A stretch of 64,000 bases of DNA from CAVSWT01 sp963777515. Lineage in GTDB: Bacteria > Bacteroidota > Ignavibacteria > Ignavibacteriales > Ignavibacteriaceae. Shown here one piece after another: positions 1 to 9,361 of the stretch (positions within the stretch are counted from its first letter, which is position 1; every line of letters begins with the position of its first letter). Position numbers and translations under genes: made by a program. Under the pieces are notes generated by a model. That model searched no databases and had not been told where the DNA came from. It was given only the letters and a program-made list of their open reading frames with translations. The DNA lies in NCBI GenBank assembly GCA_963777515.1, contig CAVZQU010000015.1, positions 1 to 64,000 on the forward strand, read 5' to 3'.

Positions 1-409
1 CATAATGTTTTCAGGTTTTATATCACGGTGTACTATTCCTTTTTCATGAGCTGCGGCTAGACCTTCTGCGACTTGAATTCCTATTTCCAGTATTTGTTTT
101 TCAGAAAGAGTATCCTTTTTTATCTTTTAAAGTTTTTCCATCAACAAATTCCATCACAATGAACAGCTGTCCATCGTGTTCTTGAATATCATGAATAGTG
201 CAGACATTTGGATGGTTCATTGCAGAAGCAGCTTTTGCTTCTTGTATGAATCTTGCTTTATCATCTTCAGTAGCTGTTAATTGAGTAGGAAGAAATTTTA
301 GTGCAACAAAGCGGTCGAGCTTGGTATCCTGGGCTTTGAAGACTTCGCCCATACCGCCTTCGCCGAGTTTCTCTAGAATTTTATAATGGAGTATTGTTTC
401 ACCAATCAT
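1..409 (-). CDS. Ser/Thr protein kinase, copy A (C-terminal part outside window, frameshifted)
   Basis: This is the N-terminal part of a Hanks-type Ser/Thr kinase, which phosphorylates proteins at the membrane or in the cytoplasm. It starts at ATG 407-409 and shows the glycine-rich loop GEGGMGEV and the ATP-binding lysine in VALKF. The reading frame breaks near 115-120, where a run of six T replaces the five T of the second copy. The remaining bases to position 1 continue the kinase in another frame. The segment is nearly identical to 2712-3119, so the kinase has been duplicated in tandem. It starts 14 bases after the stop of the upstream propeller gene, so the copies are probably cotranscribed. 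The C-terminal part lies outside the window. The extra T could be an assembly error or a real mutation. Confidence 0.8.
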
Positions 410-423
410 TTTTTAATTATCCT

Positions 424-2208
424 TTAATTTGCATTCGCTAATTTTCTTTTTAATTCCTGATCCCAGTTAAGAATAACGTTCAATGAATTTCTTGAATTGC
501 CGAAATCTTCCTCCTTAAGCATCATAAAATTTTGCGAACCTGGAATTTCTTCAATTACGCGGATAGTATTTACCCATGAGTTATTTGATAAAACCTCCTT
601 TGGATTGCCCGCGGTAAAACCTGAACTAAAATTGACTGGTACCTGCATCAATTCTTTACCCTGAATATAATAAAGGTATTTGCCATCCTGGGACCAAAAA
701 GGCCAATTTCCGCCCTTAGTTGAAATTTGAATTTTGCTGACTGGCCCATTAAACGTGTTCACGTAAACTTCCCGTTTCCCGGATTCATTAGAGGTGTAAG
801 CCATGTAATTACCATTGGGAGAGAATAAAGGCCACTGATGATTAAACGGCTCATTGTTGATTACTTTGGGAGGTACATTTTCATTCAATGTTTTAACAAC
901 CATTTTTTGGTTACCGAGAGAATCAGCTTCGGTATAAGCTACGTATTTCCCGTCTTTTGAAATAGAATAGGGTACCACAAAATAATTACTTTTGATTAAC
1001 ATTCTCTCTTTTCCCGAATTGTCAAGATTAGTTATATACAAGCCGTAGTAACCGTTACGAAATGAATCATAAACAATCGATTTTCCGTCCGGTGTCCATA
1101 ACGGGTCTCTTGCATCTATTCCATAAGTCAGTCTGCTCAGAGTATTTCGTTCAATATCGTATATCCAAATATTCCACGCAGCACCTTCAATAGTAACGGC
1201 AACTTTCTTTCCATCCGGAGAGATGTCAAAATCTTCAATAGGCTGATGCAAATCTGTGCTTTTTAGTATTTTGCCGGAGTGATCAACCCAAGCTAGATTT
1301 CTGTCATTAGACAAAGTTCCACCGGGCAGGTAGACCATTGTTCCATTATCTGATAAAGCAAACTCCGGCTGACCCGATTGAGATATCATTGTTACATTAG
1401 TTAGGACCGGAACTAAAGAGCCCTTTAGCGAAAGATTGCCCAAATCAAACTTTGATGCATAGAGGGCGTTATTTCTGATAAGCAATATATAATCCGGTTC
1501 CACATAATTCGAATACTCCGCATTGTCAACAATAGTTTTAGTTGTACCGTTTTTTAAAGATCTGACCATAATCCGGGAGTTTGCATTTCCACTCACTGAT
1601 TCTACAGTAAACATCAGGTTGTCGCCGTCAGGTAAAAGAACAGGCCAGCGATAGCTTACCTGCCCTTCAGTGGAATCTGTGTTTGCTATCAGTTCATACT
1701 GACCACCATCTGCTGATACACGGTATATACCACCGGCAATTCCCAGTGAAAAATAAATTTCCTTATCTGTTCCCCAAAACAGATATGGTAAAGGGTGAGT
1801 CGGTGTTTTTGAGTCAAAAATTACTGTTACAGGGCCTCCTGATAATAGTGTTTTTTTCATTTTTTCGTCTGACCAGAAAGCTAACCACTTCCCATCTGGT
1901 GAAAAACAAGGAGACAAAGCCCCTTCCGTACCGGGGATTGGTTTGGCTTCATAAGAATTAATTTCTCTTAAATAAAGCATCCTTGCATTAGTCTGGTTAA
2001 CAGTATAAACTATTTGAGAACCGTCCGGTGAAATCGCAAACGATGAGAAAGGTCCTAGAGCCAATCCTTCTTTAATATTCATTGAAAGATGTACAGGTTT
2101 ACCGGAAACAACAGGGGAAGAATTCAGGAATAAGAATGTCATTATAAAAAGCACAATAAGCAATAATGAAATGATAGATATTGGAGCTTTGTTTTTAATT
2201 ATTCTCTT
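424..2208 (-). CDS. TM helix plus TolB/PD40 beta-propeller half of kinase copy B
   Basis: This reading frame encodes one hydrophobic helix (about SIISLLLIVLFIMTFLFL) and then about 560 residues of TolB/WD40-like propeller repeats. Typical PD40 signatures recur: ISPDGSQIVY, FSPDGKWLAF, LLPDGDNLMF, WTPDGKSIVY and FSPNGNYMAY. The frame is open upstream to 2208 with no good ATG, only a TTG at 2161-2163, and it abuts the kinase stop at 2199. The obvious reading is that kinase, membrane anchor and extracytoplasmic propeller were one protein of about 900 residues, a known architecture for bacterial sensor kinases, split by one frameshift near 2200. The propeller would act as the sensor or partner-binding domain outside the membrane. 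Its ligand cannot be inferred. Confidence 0.8.
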   Translation of the reverse strand, partial: KRIIKNKAPISIISLLLIVLFIMTFLFLNSSPVVSGKPVHLSMNIKEGLALGPFSSFAISPDGSQIVYTVNQTNARMLYLREINSYEAKPIPGTEGALSPCFSPDGKWLAFWSDEKMKKTLLSGGPVTVIFDSKTPTHPLPYLFWGTDKEIYFSLGIAGGIYRVSADGGQYELIANTDSTEGQVSYRWPVLLPDGDNLMFTVESVSGNANSRIMVRSLKNGTTKTIVDNAEYSNYVEPDYILLIRNNALYASKFDLGNLSLKGSLVPVLTNVTMISQSGQPEFALSDNGTMVYLPGGTLSNDRNLAWVDHSGKILKSTDLHQPIEDFDISPDGKKVAVTIEGAAWNIWIYDIERNTLSRLTYGIDARDPLWTPDGKSIVYDSFRNGYYGLYITNLDNSGKERMLIKSNYFVVPYSISKDGKYVAYTEADSLGNQKMVVKTLNENVPPKVINNEPFNHQWPLFSPNGNYMAYTSNESGKREVYVNTFNGPVSKIQISTKGGNWPFWSQDGKYLYYIQGKELMQVPVNFSSGFTAGNPKEVLSNNSWVNTIRVIEEIPGSQNFMMLKEEDFGNSRNSLNVILNWDQELKRKLANAN

Positions 2209-3119
2209 TTAAAATTTACATCTAACACGCCTGATTTAGTTTTTACATTTTCATCTACATTAGTAAAAGTTTGTGTCTTATATACCCTGCTCTTCCTATG
2301 TCCAGAAGATTTTTTAACTTTTCTTAAATCTTTTGCAAGTTCTTTTGCCGACTGGCAGCGTTCTTCTTTGTCTTTCTCCAAACATTCTAATATTATTTCA
2401 TCCAGTTCAGGATCAATTCCTTCCTTTAATTTTGAAAGGGGAGGAGCATCAACATTTACAATCTCATACATTATTGCAGTTTCATGAACTCCTTTGAAAG
2501 GTAATTCCCCGGCGAGCAATTCATAGAGAACTACACCAAGAGAAAAAATATCTGTGCGATGATCAACATCTAATCCTTGAATTTGTTCAGGAGACATGTA
2601 TCCCATAGTGCCAACAGTTGAACCAACTTTTGTCAACCTCGAAACATTACTTTCTTTATAAAGTTTTGCTAAACCAAAATCCATAATTTGAGCTATACCA
2701 TCTTTACGAACCATAATGTTCTCAGGTTTTATATCACGGTGTACTATTCCTTTTTCATGAGCTGCGGCTAGACCTTCTGCGACTTGAATTCCTATTTCCA
2801 GTATTTGTTTTTCAGAAAGAGTATCCTTTTTATCTTTTAAAGTTTTTCCATCAACAAATTCCATCACAATGAACAGCTGTCCATCGTGTTCTTGAATATC
2901 ATGAATAGTGCAGACATTTGGATGGTTCATTGCAGAAGCAGCTTTTGCTTCTTGTATGAATCTTGCTTTATCTTCTTCAGAAGCTGTTAATTGCGTAGGA
3001 AGAAATTTTAGTGCAACAAAGCGGTCGAGCTTTGTATCCTGGGCTTTGAAGACTTCGCCCATACCACCTTCGCCGAGCTTCTCTAAAATTTTGTAGTGTA
3101 GAATTGTTTTACCAATCAT
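2199..3119 (-). CDS. Ser/Thr protein kinase domain, copy B
   Basis: This is a complete Hanks-type kinase catalytic domain of about 265 residues with a charged tail. Visible motifs are the glycine loop GEGGMGEV, the lysine in VALKF, the catalytic loop HRDIKPEN, the magnesium-binding DFG in MDFGLAK, and APE-like MSPEQ after the activation segment (VGSTVGTMGY). The product ends at 306 residues only because of a frame change about ten bases before the membrane helix encoded just downstream (424-2208). The two parts are therefore probably one PknB-like receptor kinase. The N-terminal 136 codons are almost identical to the copy at 1-409. Its substrates are unknown. A SpoIIE-type phosphatase lies about 900 bases upstream, on the far side of the ABM gene, but nothing links them directly. 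Confidence 0.9.
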   Translation of the reverse strand: MIGKTILHYKILEKLGEGGMGEVFKAQDTKLDRFVALKFLPTQLTASEEDKARFIQEAKAASAMNHPNVCTIHDIQEHDGQLFIVMEFVDGKTLKDKKDTLSEKQILEIGIQVAEGLAAAHEKGIVHRDIKPENIMVRKDGIAQIMDFGLAKLYKESNVSRLTKVGSTVGTMGYMSPEQIQGLDVDHRTDIFSLGVVLYELLAGELPFKGVHETAIMYEIVNVDAPPLSKLKEGIDPELDEIILECLEKDKEERCQSAKELAKDLRKVKKSSGHRKSRVYKTQTFTNVDENVKTKSGVLDVNFKRE

Positions 3120-3169
3120 AATTTCTTTACTCAGAAAGTTATTCAGATTAAAGATTTAATTTTTATTAC

Positions 3170-3934
3170 TTATCTTTCAATAAAGTTCTTACCTGTAACT
3201 AAATTGTAACCTTCAACTTTTAAATCCTCAGTGGTTTGAACTTTTGCATTGTAATCTTTTTCAAGAGCCATCTTCCATAAATAAAATTGTGAAAAGGTAT
3301 GTTTAACTTTATTAACAAGTTCTGAAAATTTACCGCTGGATTCATATTCATCAGCAGCTTTTTTATTATCCCAAGAAGTTAGTGAAATGAAATCATTCTC
3401 TTCGTTTATGCTTTCTATCAAATAAGCATGACGGCAGCCTTTGACTGATTTCAACTCAGGAATAATAATCTCATTATAAAGCTTTTTAAATTCTTCAAGC
3501 TTTCCCTTGTGAATTTTAAGCGAAACTATTCTAACAAATAAATTGGTATTGCTTGAAGTAATTTTATCATCATCATCCATAGCAGCAGATGTTTGAACTG
3601 TATACTTTTTAATTACCGGTTCTTCTGTAACAGGCGCATATTCTAATTCCATATTCTCAGATAGATTTATTTTCCATTCGGTTGATTCGGATAAAAATGG
3701 TTTTGATTCATCGAATAGATTTTTAAACACACCAGCCTTTTCATAGTTTTCAGCATCTTCAAGCGATTCCCAAAAGGTTAAAGAAATAAATTCATTTTTA
3801 TTTGAAGTTATTAAACCAGCAAATAAACAGCCATGCATTTTCTGAAGTCTTGGAGAAATAGTAGCTTCATAAAAATTTTTAAATTCACTTACAGATTGAC
3901 TGTCAATTTGTAATTGTAAAAAACGCATAAACAT
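3170..3934 (-). CDS. Tandem ABM-like (dimeric alpha/beta barrel) protein
   Basis: The protein contains two copies of an antibiotic-biosynthesis-monooxygenase-like domain of about 85-95 residues, joined by an acidic linker with MDDDD. The repeats align as RFLQLQI..FKNFYE..I.P.L....GC..A and RIVSLKI..FKKLYNEIIIPELKSVKGC. Each ends in a FISLT.W(E/D) strand and a short helix. Such domains form ferredoxin-like barrels that bind hydrophobic or haem-like ligands, but many have no known activity. I prefer ATG 3932-3934 because GGAAGG lies about ten bases upstream; a longer start at 3973 lacks this. There is no signal peptide, so a cytoplasmic location is likely. The gene lies between the SpoIIE phosphatase and kinase genes on the same strand. 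Confidence 0.65.
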   Translation of the reverse strand: MFMRFLQLQIDSQSVSEFKNFYEATISPRLQKMHGCLFAGLITSNKNEFISLTFWESLEDAENYEKAGVFKNLFDESKPFLSESTEWKINLSENMELEYAPVTEEPVIKKYTVQTSAAMDDDDKITSSNTNLFVRIVSLKIHKGKLEEFKKLYNEIIIPELKSVKGCRHAYLIESINEENDFISLTSWDNKKAADEYESSGKFSELVNKVKHTFSQFYLWKMALEKDYNAKVQTTEDLKVEGYNLVTGKNFIER

Positions 3935-4001
3935 AGTTGATCCCTTCCTTCCTAAATATGAAAGTGAAATCATAAATTAAATTTATGGATTATATTAAAT
4001 T

Positions 4002-5307
4002 TTACTTTTCTCGCTTAACTACAACTAAAGTCATATCATCCATTTGCGGAGTGGTGCCGGTAAACTCATGAACTTCTTCTAGAATTTTATCAATTAATTT
4101 CTCTGCAGATTCATTTCTATTTTTCTTTATAACTTCAATTAATCTTGAATCACCAAATTCTTCTTCGTCTTTATTCATTGCTTCTGTAATTCCATCGGAA
4201 TAAAGCACAAGAAGTTCATCTTTTTCAAATAAAAATTTATCTTCTTCAAACGGAAATGAAGGGATCACACCCGCCACTACACCACCCGTAGATAATTTAT
4301 TCAAATTACCGTCTTTCAAAAAAAGTAGAGGTTCATTATGTCCAGCATTGCAATAAGTAATTTCGTGAGTGTTTTTATTAAGAATTGCATAAAAAAGTGT
4401 TGCAAATTTATTTGTAGAAGTGTTATGAAAAAGTATATCACTGGAAAATGATACGCAGTCTTTGCATGCTCTATCAAGCTTGGTTTGTCCTCGTAAAGAA
4501 GCTTGAAGGTTTGACATTAAAATTGCAGCAGGGATTCCTTTGCCTGAAATATCCGCAACACAAAAAGCTAATTTATCTTTATCTATCTCGATGAAATCAA
4601 AATAGTCTCCTCCCACATCTTTTGCAGGTATACTTTTACCGGCAATTTGATATCCGGAAATATCAGGTTGAGACTTTTGGCAGCAAGTTAATCTGAATCT
4701 CATAAGCGAGATGCATTTCTTCTTGGAGGTGCTGTAAATTTTGTTCTTCATGATAAAGTCTTGCGTTTTCAATTATCTGAGCGGATTGTGCCGCAATTAT
4801 TCCCAGTAGTCTTTGATCATTATTTGTAAAACCTACTTCAGTCTTTTTATTAAAAATAGTTAACAGCCCAATCATTTTACCTTTTACTATCATTGGGACA
4901 CTAAGCAATGAATGAATTGGAAAGTCTTCATTCATTAAGTATTTAAATCTTGTGTCGTTTTCCAAATTATTAATTAGTAGAGGAGTTTTATTTTTTAACA
5001 TCCAGCCGGTAAGCTGTGTATCTAAACGAAAGGGAAGAATGCTTGATACAGAATCCTGCTTGCGTATCATAGTCCTAAAAGGTTTGTCTTCATCTTTTTC
5101 ATCAAGAAGCATGACAGCTCCCTGTTCAACTTTAATATTTTTAACACACTTACGGACGATTAATTCAATAATTTGTTCTAATGGTTGTGTTGAGGATATT
5201 GCCGTTGAAATTTCATTGAGAACCGATAACTCTTCTATTGCAGTTCGAAGACGTTTATTCTCTTCCTGAAGTTTTAAATTAGACTCTGATAGATTGGAAG
5301 AATCCAT
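4002..5307 (-). CDS. GAF domain-SpoIIE/RsbU-type PP2C serine phosphatase (frameshifted)
   Basis: From ATG 5305-5307 the product has a short coiled coil (about residues 5-35), a GAF sensor domain (about 40-185), a linker ending in YEIQINLLPK, and then a PPM/SpoIIE phosphatase domain. The phosphatase part shows the metal-binding DVGGDYFDF and DISGKG motifs, YCNAGHNEPL, LYSDGITEA and DDMTLVVV. Proteins of this family dephosphorylate anti-anti-sigma factors in partner-switching pathways, with the GAF domain sensing a small ligand or redox state. The frame shifts near 4672-4676, in a run of A on the coding strand, leaving two overlapping open frames of 214 and 256 residues. Removing one A restores a normal protein of about 435 residues. 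An RsbW-like kinase lies at 31288-31698 and could belong to the same pathway, but this is only inferred. Confidence 0.85.
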
Positions 5308-5552
5308 TTAGTTCCTATAATTATTTATTGATGTAAGAGATATGCGATAGATAAGTAATAATAATAAAAAATAAGCGTATTACAAATTAAAAAAAATTAA
5401 TATTTGATTTAATTTATTGTTGTTTAACATGAAGTGATGAAATAATTTATAATAGAAAAAAAATCAATAGAGAAGGTAAAGTAATTATTATTTTTCACTT
5501 TGTGCGATGAATTTAACCGGCTTTACATTCTTGAATTGTTTTATTTCCAATT

Positions 5553-5916
5553 TTAATATATGCTTGTTCTAATAAAGTCTAAACGTAGTTTTGCGGCCGG
5601 GTCACTTTCAAACAGACTCAATAATTTATCACAGGCATAATCTTCACAGTAAGCGCAGTTATTTAGTCCTTTTTGAATTACACATTTTCTTATACCGCAA
5701 TTCTTACAGCCGGTGAATAATTGTCCGCTATCTGATGTGCAGCCATCGCAGCTATTAATATCATTTAAATTATAATTTAGCCCATAATGTTCTTGGCACA
5801 TGCTGACAATTTCACTTTTCATTTTTTCTTTTTTTAATGTAATTTGATTCATGGGTGGCTAAGAAAATAGGACAATTATTACAAAGCAGGCCGCAATATG
5901 ATAGCATTTCATTCAT
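5553..5916 (-). CDS. DUF3795-like cysteine-rich protein (frameshifted)
   Basis: The true start is ATG 5914-5916, preceded by AAGGAG at a good distance. It gives an N-terminus with YCGLLCNNCPIF, the typical opening of DUF3795 proteins. The frame then shifts in an A-rich stretch near 5825-5835 and continues with the clusters CDGC, CKNCGIRKC and CAYCEDYAC, ending at 5553. In all about eleven cysteines are arranged in CxxC-type pairs, which suggests zinc or iron-sulphur binding. The function of this family is unknown. The protein is about 120 residues, cytoplasmic, with no membrane segment. It follows the DUF2568-like gene on the same strand. Confidence 0.7.
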
Positions 5917-5929
5917 TTTAAAATCTCCT

Positions 5930-6088
5930 TCAAATTGTTAAAGGGAAAAACATTTTAACTTCATTAAATTGAATAATGAAACTGCGACTTTTGATATCAT
6001 AATTACCAACATGTACTCGCCCTCCAGGATGCGGAGAAAAATTAGAAATGTTTACTGTGGAATCAAGATAAATTAATATTTGATTCAT
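5930..6088 (-). CDS. Unrecognised 52-residue ORF
   Basis: A short open frame from ATG 6086-6088 to TGA 5930-5932 lies between the DUF2568-like and DUF3795-like genes. The peptide contains NFSPHPGGRVHVGNYD and ends in MFFPLTI. I do not recognise it and see no ribosome binding site. It could be a fragment of a frameshifted gene, since both neighbours are broken by shifts, or a chance frame. It is listed because its composition looks more like protein than like random AT-rich translation. Confidence 0.25.
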   Translation of the reverse strand: MNQILIYLDSTVNISNFSPHPGGRVHVGNYDIKSRSFIIQFNEVKMFFPLTI

Positions 6089-6125
6089 ATACAATTAAAA
6101 AAAATAAGGTTAAATGTTCGCTTTA

Positions 6126-6481
6126 TTATTTCTTCTTTATTAAAGTATCTCCAATTAAATACACAAGTGAATGGTGAACTATTGATAAACCTGCTAATGT
6201 ATAAGCCTAAAACATTTTGTCCGGCTAAGAATAATGCGGCAGCTGCTAAACCGGAAAGTATTAACTCTTGTATTAATCTTAGTAATTCAGCTTTACTGCC
6301 TGCATTATGAAAATCAATTAATCCCCAAAAGCCAAAAATCAGAACGAGGAGAACTTACACCCAAAATAATCTTCATTGACTCACTTTTCCCAGTATGAAA
6401 TCCCCAATATCCTAACGCCAAAACAATACCAAGTTCCATGGTTACTCTTAATAATAAGTTAATTCTTTGAAAAAAATTCAT
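6126..6481 (-). CDS. DUF2568 (YrdB-like) membrane protein, two frameshifts
   Basis: Joined across two frame changes, the reverse strand reads as a four-helix membrane protein of about 118 residues. The first part from ATG 6479-6481 has LLLRVTMELGIVLALGYWGFHTG; the middle has FGFWGLID and LIQELILSGLAAAALF; the end has LAGLSIVHHSLVYLIGD followed by lysines and a stop at 6126-6128. This matches the pattern of the YrdB/DUF2568 family: E.ALGYWG near the start, a second ELI helix, and a conserved VHH.LVY near the end. The shifts fall near 6340-6350 and 6205-6215. The function is unknown. The frame changes are most simply assembly errors, because all three pieces are well conserved. Confidence 0.6.
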
Positions 6482-6708
6482 TTATAATGTCTTACCGGCT
6501 ATTGGGTTTATTTTTTGAAAAATAACAAAATGGAATAAAAATGTGAATAAGAATATATTGAAATTAAAAATCGAACATGAATAAGCCATTCCGTAGGTAT
6601 TTATACTTTGTTAGGAGCTAGTTAGTATTATAATTTCATCTCTTTACGATTTTTTAGCTTTATAATATTTTTTGAATCTTGATAGGATGATATTACATTT
6701 AGAAAAAT

Positions 6709-6750
6709 CTTCAAGGTTTAGGTCTGTGATACTAAACGTTAACCTTGAAG
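6709..6750. repeat. Palindromic repeat CTTCAAGGTT...AACCTTGAAG, copy 1
   Basis: A perfect 10-bp inverted repeat (6709-6718 and 6741-6750) with a 22-base spacer lies in the 320-base gap between the DUF2568-like gene and the beta-lactamase-like gene. A second copy is at 9362-9403. The rest of the gap (6482-6800) is AT-rich and I see no gene in it. It may serve as a terminator or be a dispersed non-coding repeat. Confidence 0.5.
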
Positions 6751-6800
6751 GTTAGAAGTAATGTTAAGCTTCATACAAAATTGAAGAATTACATTTTATA

Positions 6801-8210
6801 TTATGGCTCTGGAGCAATTTGATATTGTTCTAATTTTCCATCCGGCATCTGGTAAGTCCATACACGTACAGTTTGATTCTTTAGTTCAACTTTAAAAGAT
6901 CTTGCTAACATTCCGCCTCTTTTTCGTTCACCGGTTTGTTCAAACTTTTTTATGCTCCCAAGAGTATCTAAGCTGCTTTTGAAATCTTGAAGTGCTGTTT
7001 CAGTGAAATATGAATTTGCATTTGAAGTAAACAATGAACGGTCAATTGTTCCATTTTGTAAGTCTTTAAAAATCTTTTTTGCTTGTTCAATTCTGGCAGC
7101 AGTTTCTTCATCTTCTGCTTTAAATATAATGTCGAATATTCCGTCTCCAATAGCTTCTGTAGCGGGTGATGCATCCTGGTTTACAGTTACAACTATAGCT
7201 GCTTTGTCTTCCGGGAATACTGCATTATAAGCAGTAAATCCTGATACTTCGCCTCCATGAGATATTATATGATGATTATTTTTCCATTGCAACATGTACA
7301 CCAAGGCCATAATGAGTTCCAACTCCATTTTTCAAAAGCACTTCTGTTTCCAGTTCCTTATATGATTTAGGTGTTAAAAGACTTTGATTAATAATTGAAA
7401 TATCCCATTTAGCAAGGTCTTCAGGAGTCATTGCTAATTCTCCGGCGCCTGCCATCCAGCCAGATCCTTCTTGTGGTGCTAGTCTTAATGGTCCTAATCC
7501 ATATTGCATATAAGCTGCCGGATCATCTTTTGTGAATTTTCCTTTATCAAAATTAACTGCGCTTGTTAATTTTAAGGGGGTCTAAAATATTTTTTTGTAA
7601 GAATTCATAGAAGGATTTTTTAGTTATATTTTCAACTATTTATGCTGCAATTACAAAATTTGTATTGCTGTATTGCCAGCGGGTTCCGGGTTCAAAATCA
7701 AGAGGAATTTTTGCCCAGCGATTTAAAATTTCTTCAGGAGGCATTGATTGCATCATCATTGGGGGTACATAATCTTGCGGCCAAAAGTCCTGGTAGCCTG
7801 AAGTATGAGAAAGAATCTCTTTAATTGTTACATCATTTGCTTGAGTAAGATCAGGCAGCCATTTGGCAATTGGATCGTTAATCGACAGTTTTCCTTCTTG
7901 CTCAAGCAACAATATTGCCGCAGCAGTAAACTGTTTGCTGATTGAACCAATTGCATATTTCATATCTGTTTCAGCAGCTCTTTTGGGATCTAGACTTGCA
8001 TAGCCATAAGCTTGTGTATATACAATCTTCCCATCTTTAACAACCGCTATGGATGCACTTGGCGCTTTAGTTTCCTTCAATACTTTTAAAGCAACTGAAT
8101 CTATTTTACTTTTGAAAGAATCGTCTTTTGTTGAAGAAGATGCTTGAAATAATTGTTGTAAATAAAAGAAATAATAAAAAGTACAATGAAATTAGATGTT
8201 TACATTTCAT
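6801..8210 (-). pseudogene. Serine beta-lactamase/penicillin-binding-protein-like hydrolase, broken in several places
   Basis: Pieces in different frames add up to one secreted serine hydrolase of the class C beta-lactamase/esterase family. ATG 8208-8210 starts a signal-peptide-like run (KHLISLYFLLFLLF). A frame change leads to the catalytic SxxK (SISK) and the YxN motif (YSN). Next come an in-frame TAA just after YSNTNFVIAA (near 7637), a further shift near 7575, a piece with GSGWMAGAGELAMTPEDLAKWD, and a last shift near 7285 into the HGG motif and C-terminal domain. At least three shifts plus one stop in a non-essential gene make real decay plausible here. Neighbouring essential genes also carry shifts, so errors cannot be excluded. 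Confidence 0.7.
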
Positions 8211-8306
8211 AATTTCTATATCCTTCATTTGAAGTTAATTAAATAACTTACATCAAAATAATTAAAAATTATTAAGATAACACTATTGAGCTTTGCATGT
8301 TAGGAT

Positions 8307-8535
8307 TTAACACATTAAATCTTTACATGCTTGTAATGTTGAAAAATTATTGCCCGGTTCAAAAGCAGTGAAAGCCACTGCGGCAATTTTGAAATTTTGT
8401 TTTGCAGCTTTAATTATCTCAAGCAGATCTGTTAATTTTAATCCATTAGGCGCAGCGAATTGATTTGCTTTAAATTCATCTTTATCTAAAACATCCAAAT
8501 CAATATGCAGATAAACTTGTTCAAATCTTTTGATT
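8307..8535 (-). pseudogene. 3' fragment of an arginase-like gene
   Basis: This stretch repeats the C-terminal part of the arginase-like gene at 9460-10312, at roughly 90 percent identity from about 8350 to 8535. It encodes the DVLDKDEFKANQFAA region, but the terminal EPG segment then diverges. The upstream two thirds of the gene, including the metal-binding motifs, are absent. Instead the XRE promoter and gene begin within about 50 bases. The fragment lies in the same orientation as the intact gene, so the XRE/membrane-protein pair is flanked by direct repeats. Confidence 0.75.
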
Positions 8536-8572
8536 AATTTTTTCTACTTATAATGACAAATATAGATAACAT

Positions 8573-8606
8573 AATGCAAAATATACTTGACAAAATGCAA
8601 TATATA
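8573..8606 (+). promoter_or_regulatory. Candidate XRE operator: direct repeats over the promoter
   Basis: Two near-identical 13-mers, AATGCAAAATATA (8573-8585) and AATGCAATATATA (8594-8606), are spaced by 21 bases, about two helical turns. They overlap the -35 box and spacer of the promoter at 8587-8617. This placement fits autorepression by the XRE protein encoded just downstream. That role is inferred, not shown. Confidence 0.45.
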
Positions 8607-8617
8607 TATTACATTAG
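8587..8617 (+). promoter_or_regulatory. Promoter of the XRE gene
   Basis: TTGACA at 8587-8592, a 17-base spacer and TACATTAG at 8610-8617 match the TTGACA-N17-TAnnTTTG pattern seen before several genes here, with one mismatch in the -7 box. The start codon follows at 8622, so the transcript would be nearly leaderless. Confidence 0.5.
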
Positions 8618-8621
8618 AGCC

Positions 8622-8819
8622 ATGAATAATTCAAAATTAAAAATAGCACGAATTGAAAAAGGAATATCGCAGCAAGAGCTGGCCGAATTGGTTAATGTTA
8701 CAAGGCAGACAATAGGACTAATTGAAAAAGGGAAATATAATCCCACCTTAAATCTTTGCTTAAAAATTTCAATAGCACTTAACAAGACTTTAAATGATCT
8801 TTTTTGGGAGGAAAAATGA
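8622..8819 (+). CDS. XRE-family helix-turn-helix regulator
   Basis: This 65-residue protein is a stand-alone Cro/CI-type DNA-binding domain, with ARIEKGISQQELAELVNVTRQ forming helices 1-3 and TIGLIEKGKYNPTLNLCLKI after it. ATG 8622 gives the usual length for this subfamily; an earlier start at 8553 would add residues the family does not have. The C-terminal ELFW-like motif appears as DLFWEEK. The stop overlaps the start of the next gene in an ATGA, which implies translational coupling to a small membrane protein. Such pairs are common, and the regulator often represses its own operon. Direct repeats over the promoter support this. Its other targets are unknown. Confidence 0.85.
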   Translation: MNNSKLKIARIEKGISQQELAELVNVTRQTIGLIEKGKYNPTLNLCLKISIALNKTLNDLFWEEK

Positions 8820-9273
8820 AATCCAAAAAATCTTTTTAAATATGGATGAAAGAAATAAACAGATTGCACATAATGTAATTGCAATTATGTATTTCCTAAC
8901 AATATTAGCAATAACAGGAATTGTTATTTATCGACAATTTGCTCTGGGGCAATCAATTCATGAATTTGAAGATATCGCTATAATATTAACCGTCAATTCT
9001 ATATTTCTCATTAGTGCTTTATTATTTTTTGGCGCAATTCCAGTTCAGAAATTGAAAATAAAATCTATTTTACTTGTTTATGCTGCGATAATTGTATTAG
9101 GAAGTTTATTTACTTATGCAAAGTATTCTATCTTTCAAAATAGTGGTTTAACATTTTCAGAATTAGTAGATAAACTAATTATCATTTTTACTATCAGCGG
9201 ACTTCTTGTTTTATTCTTTGTATTATTTTCAATACTTGGTAAACGAAAACTTGAAAAAGAAATAGAAGAATAG
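8816..9273 (+). CDS. Small multi-pass membrane protein coupled to XRE (probable frameshift near start)
   Basis: The product has about 150 residues and four predicted membrane helices: VIAIMYFLTILAITGIVIY, IAIILTVNSIFLISALLFFG, ILLVYAAIIVLGSLFTYA and LIIIFTISGLLVLFFVLFSI. ATG 8816-8818 overlaps the XRE stop, but its frame closes after seven residues at a run of A/T near 8830. One base change joins it to NMDERNKQIAHNV and the rest. ATG 8842 is an alternative start. It resembles the uncharacterised membrane proteins found beside XRE regulators (a DUF6773-like family is my best guess). No enzymatic motif is visible. Confidence 0.6.
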
Positions 9274-9361
9274 TTATCCGGATTAAAATTATAAGAGAAG
9301 CAAAATACATTTTAGTTTAAATTAACCGGCAAATTTTATTTCTTTATTTTGAAGATGAAAT

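Noticed and set aside
1683..1961. Forward-strand ORF of 92 codons inside the propeller gene
   Set aside because: It is the antisense of a well-conserved propeller repeat region and has no family pattern of its own.
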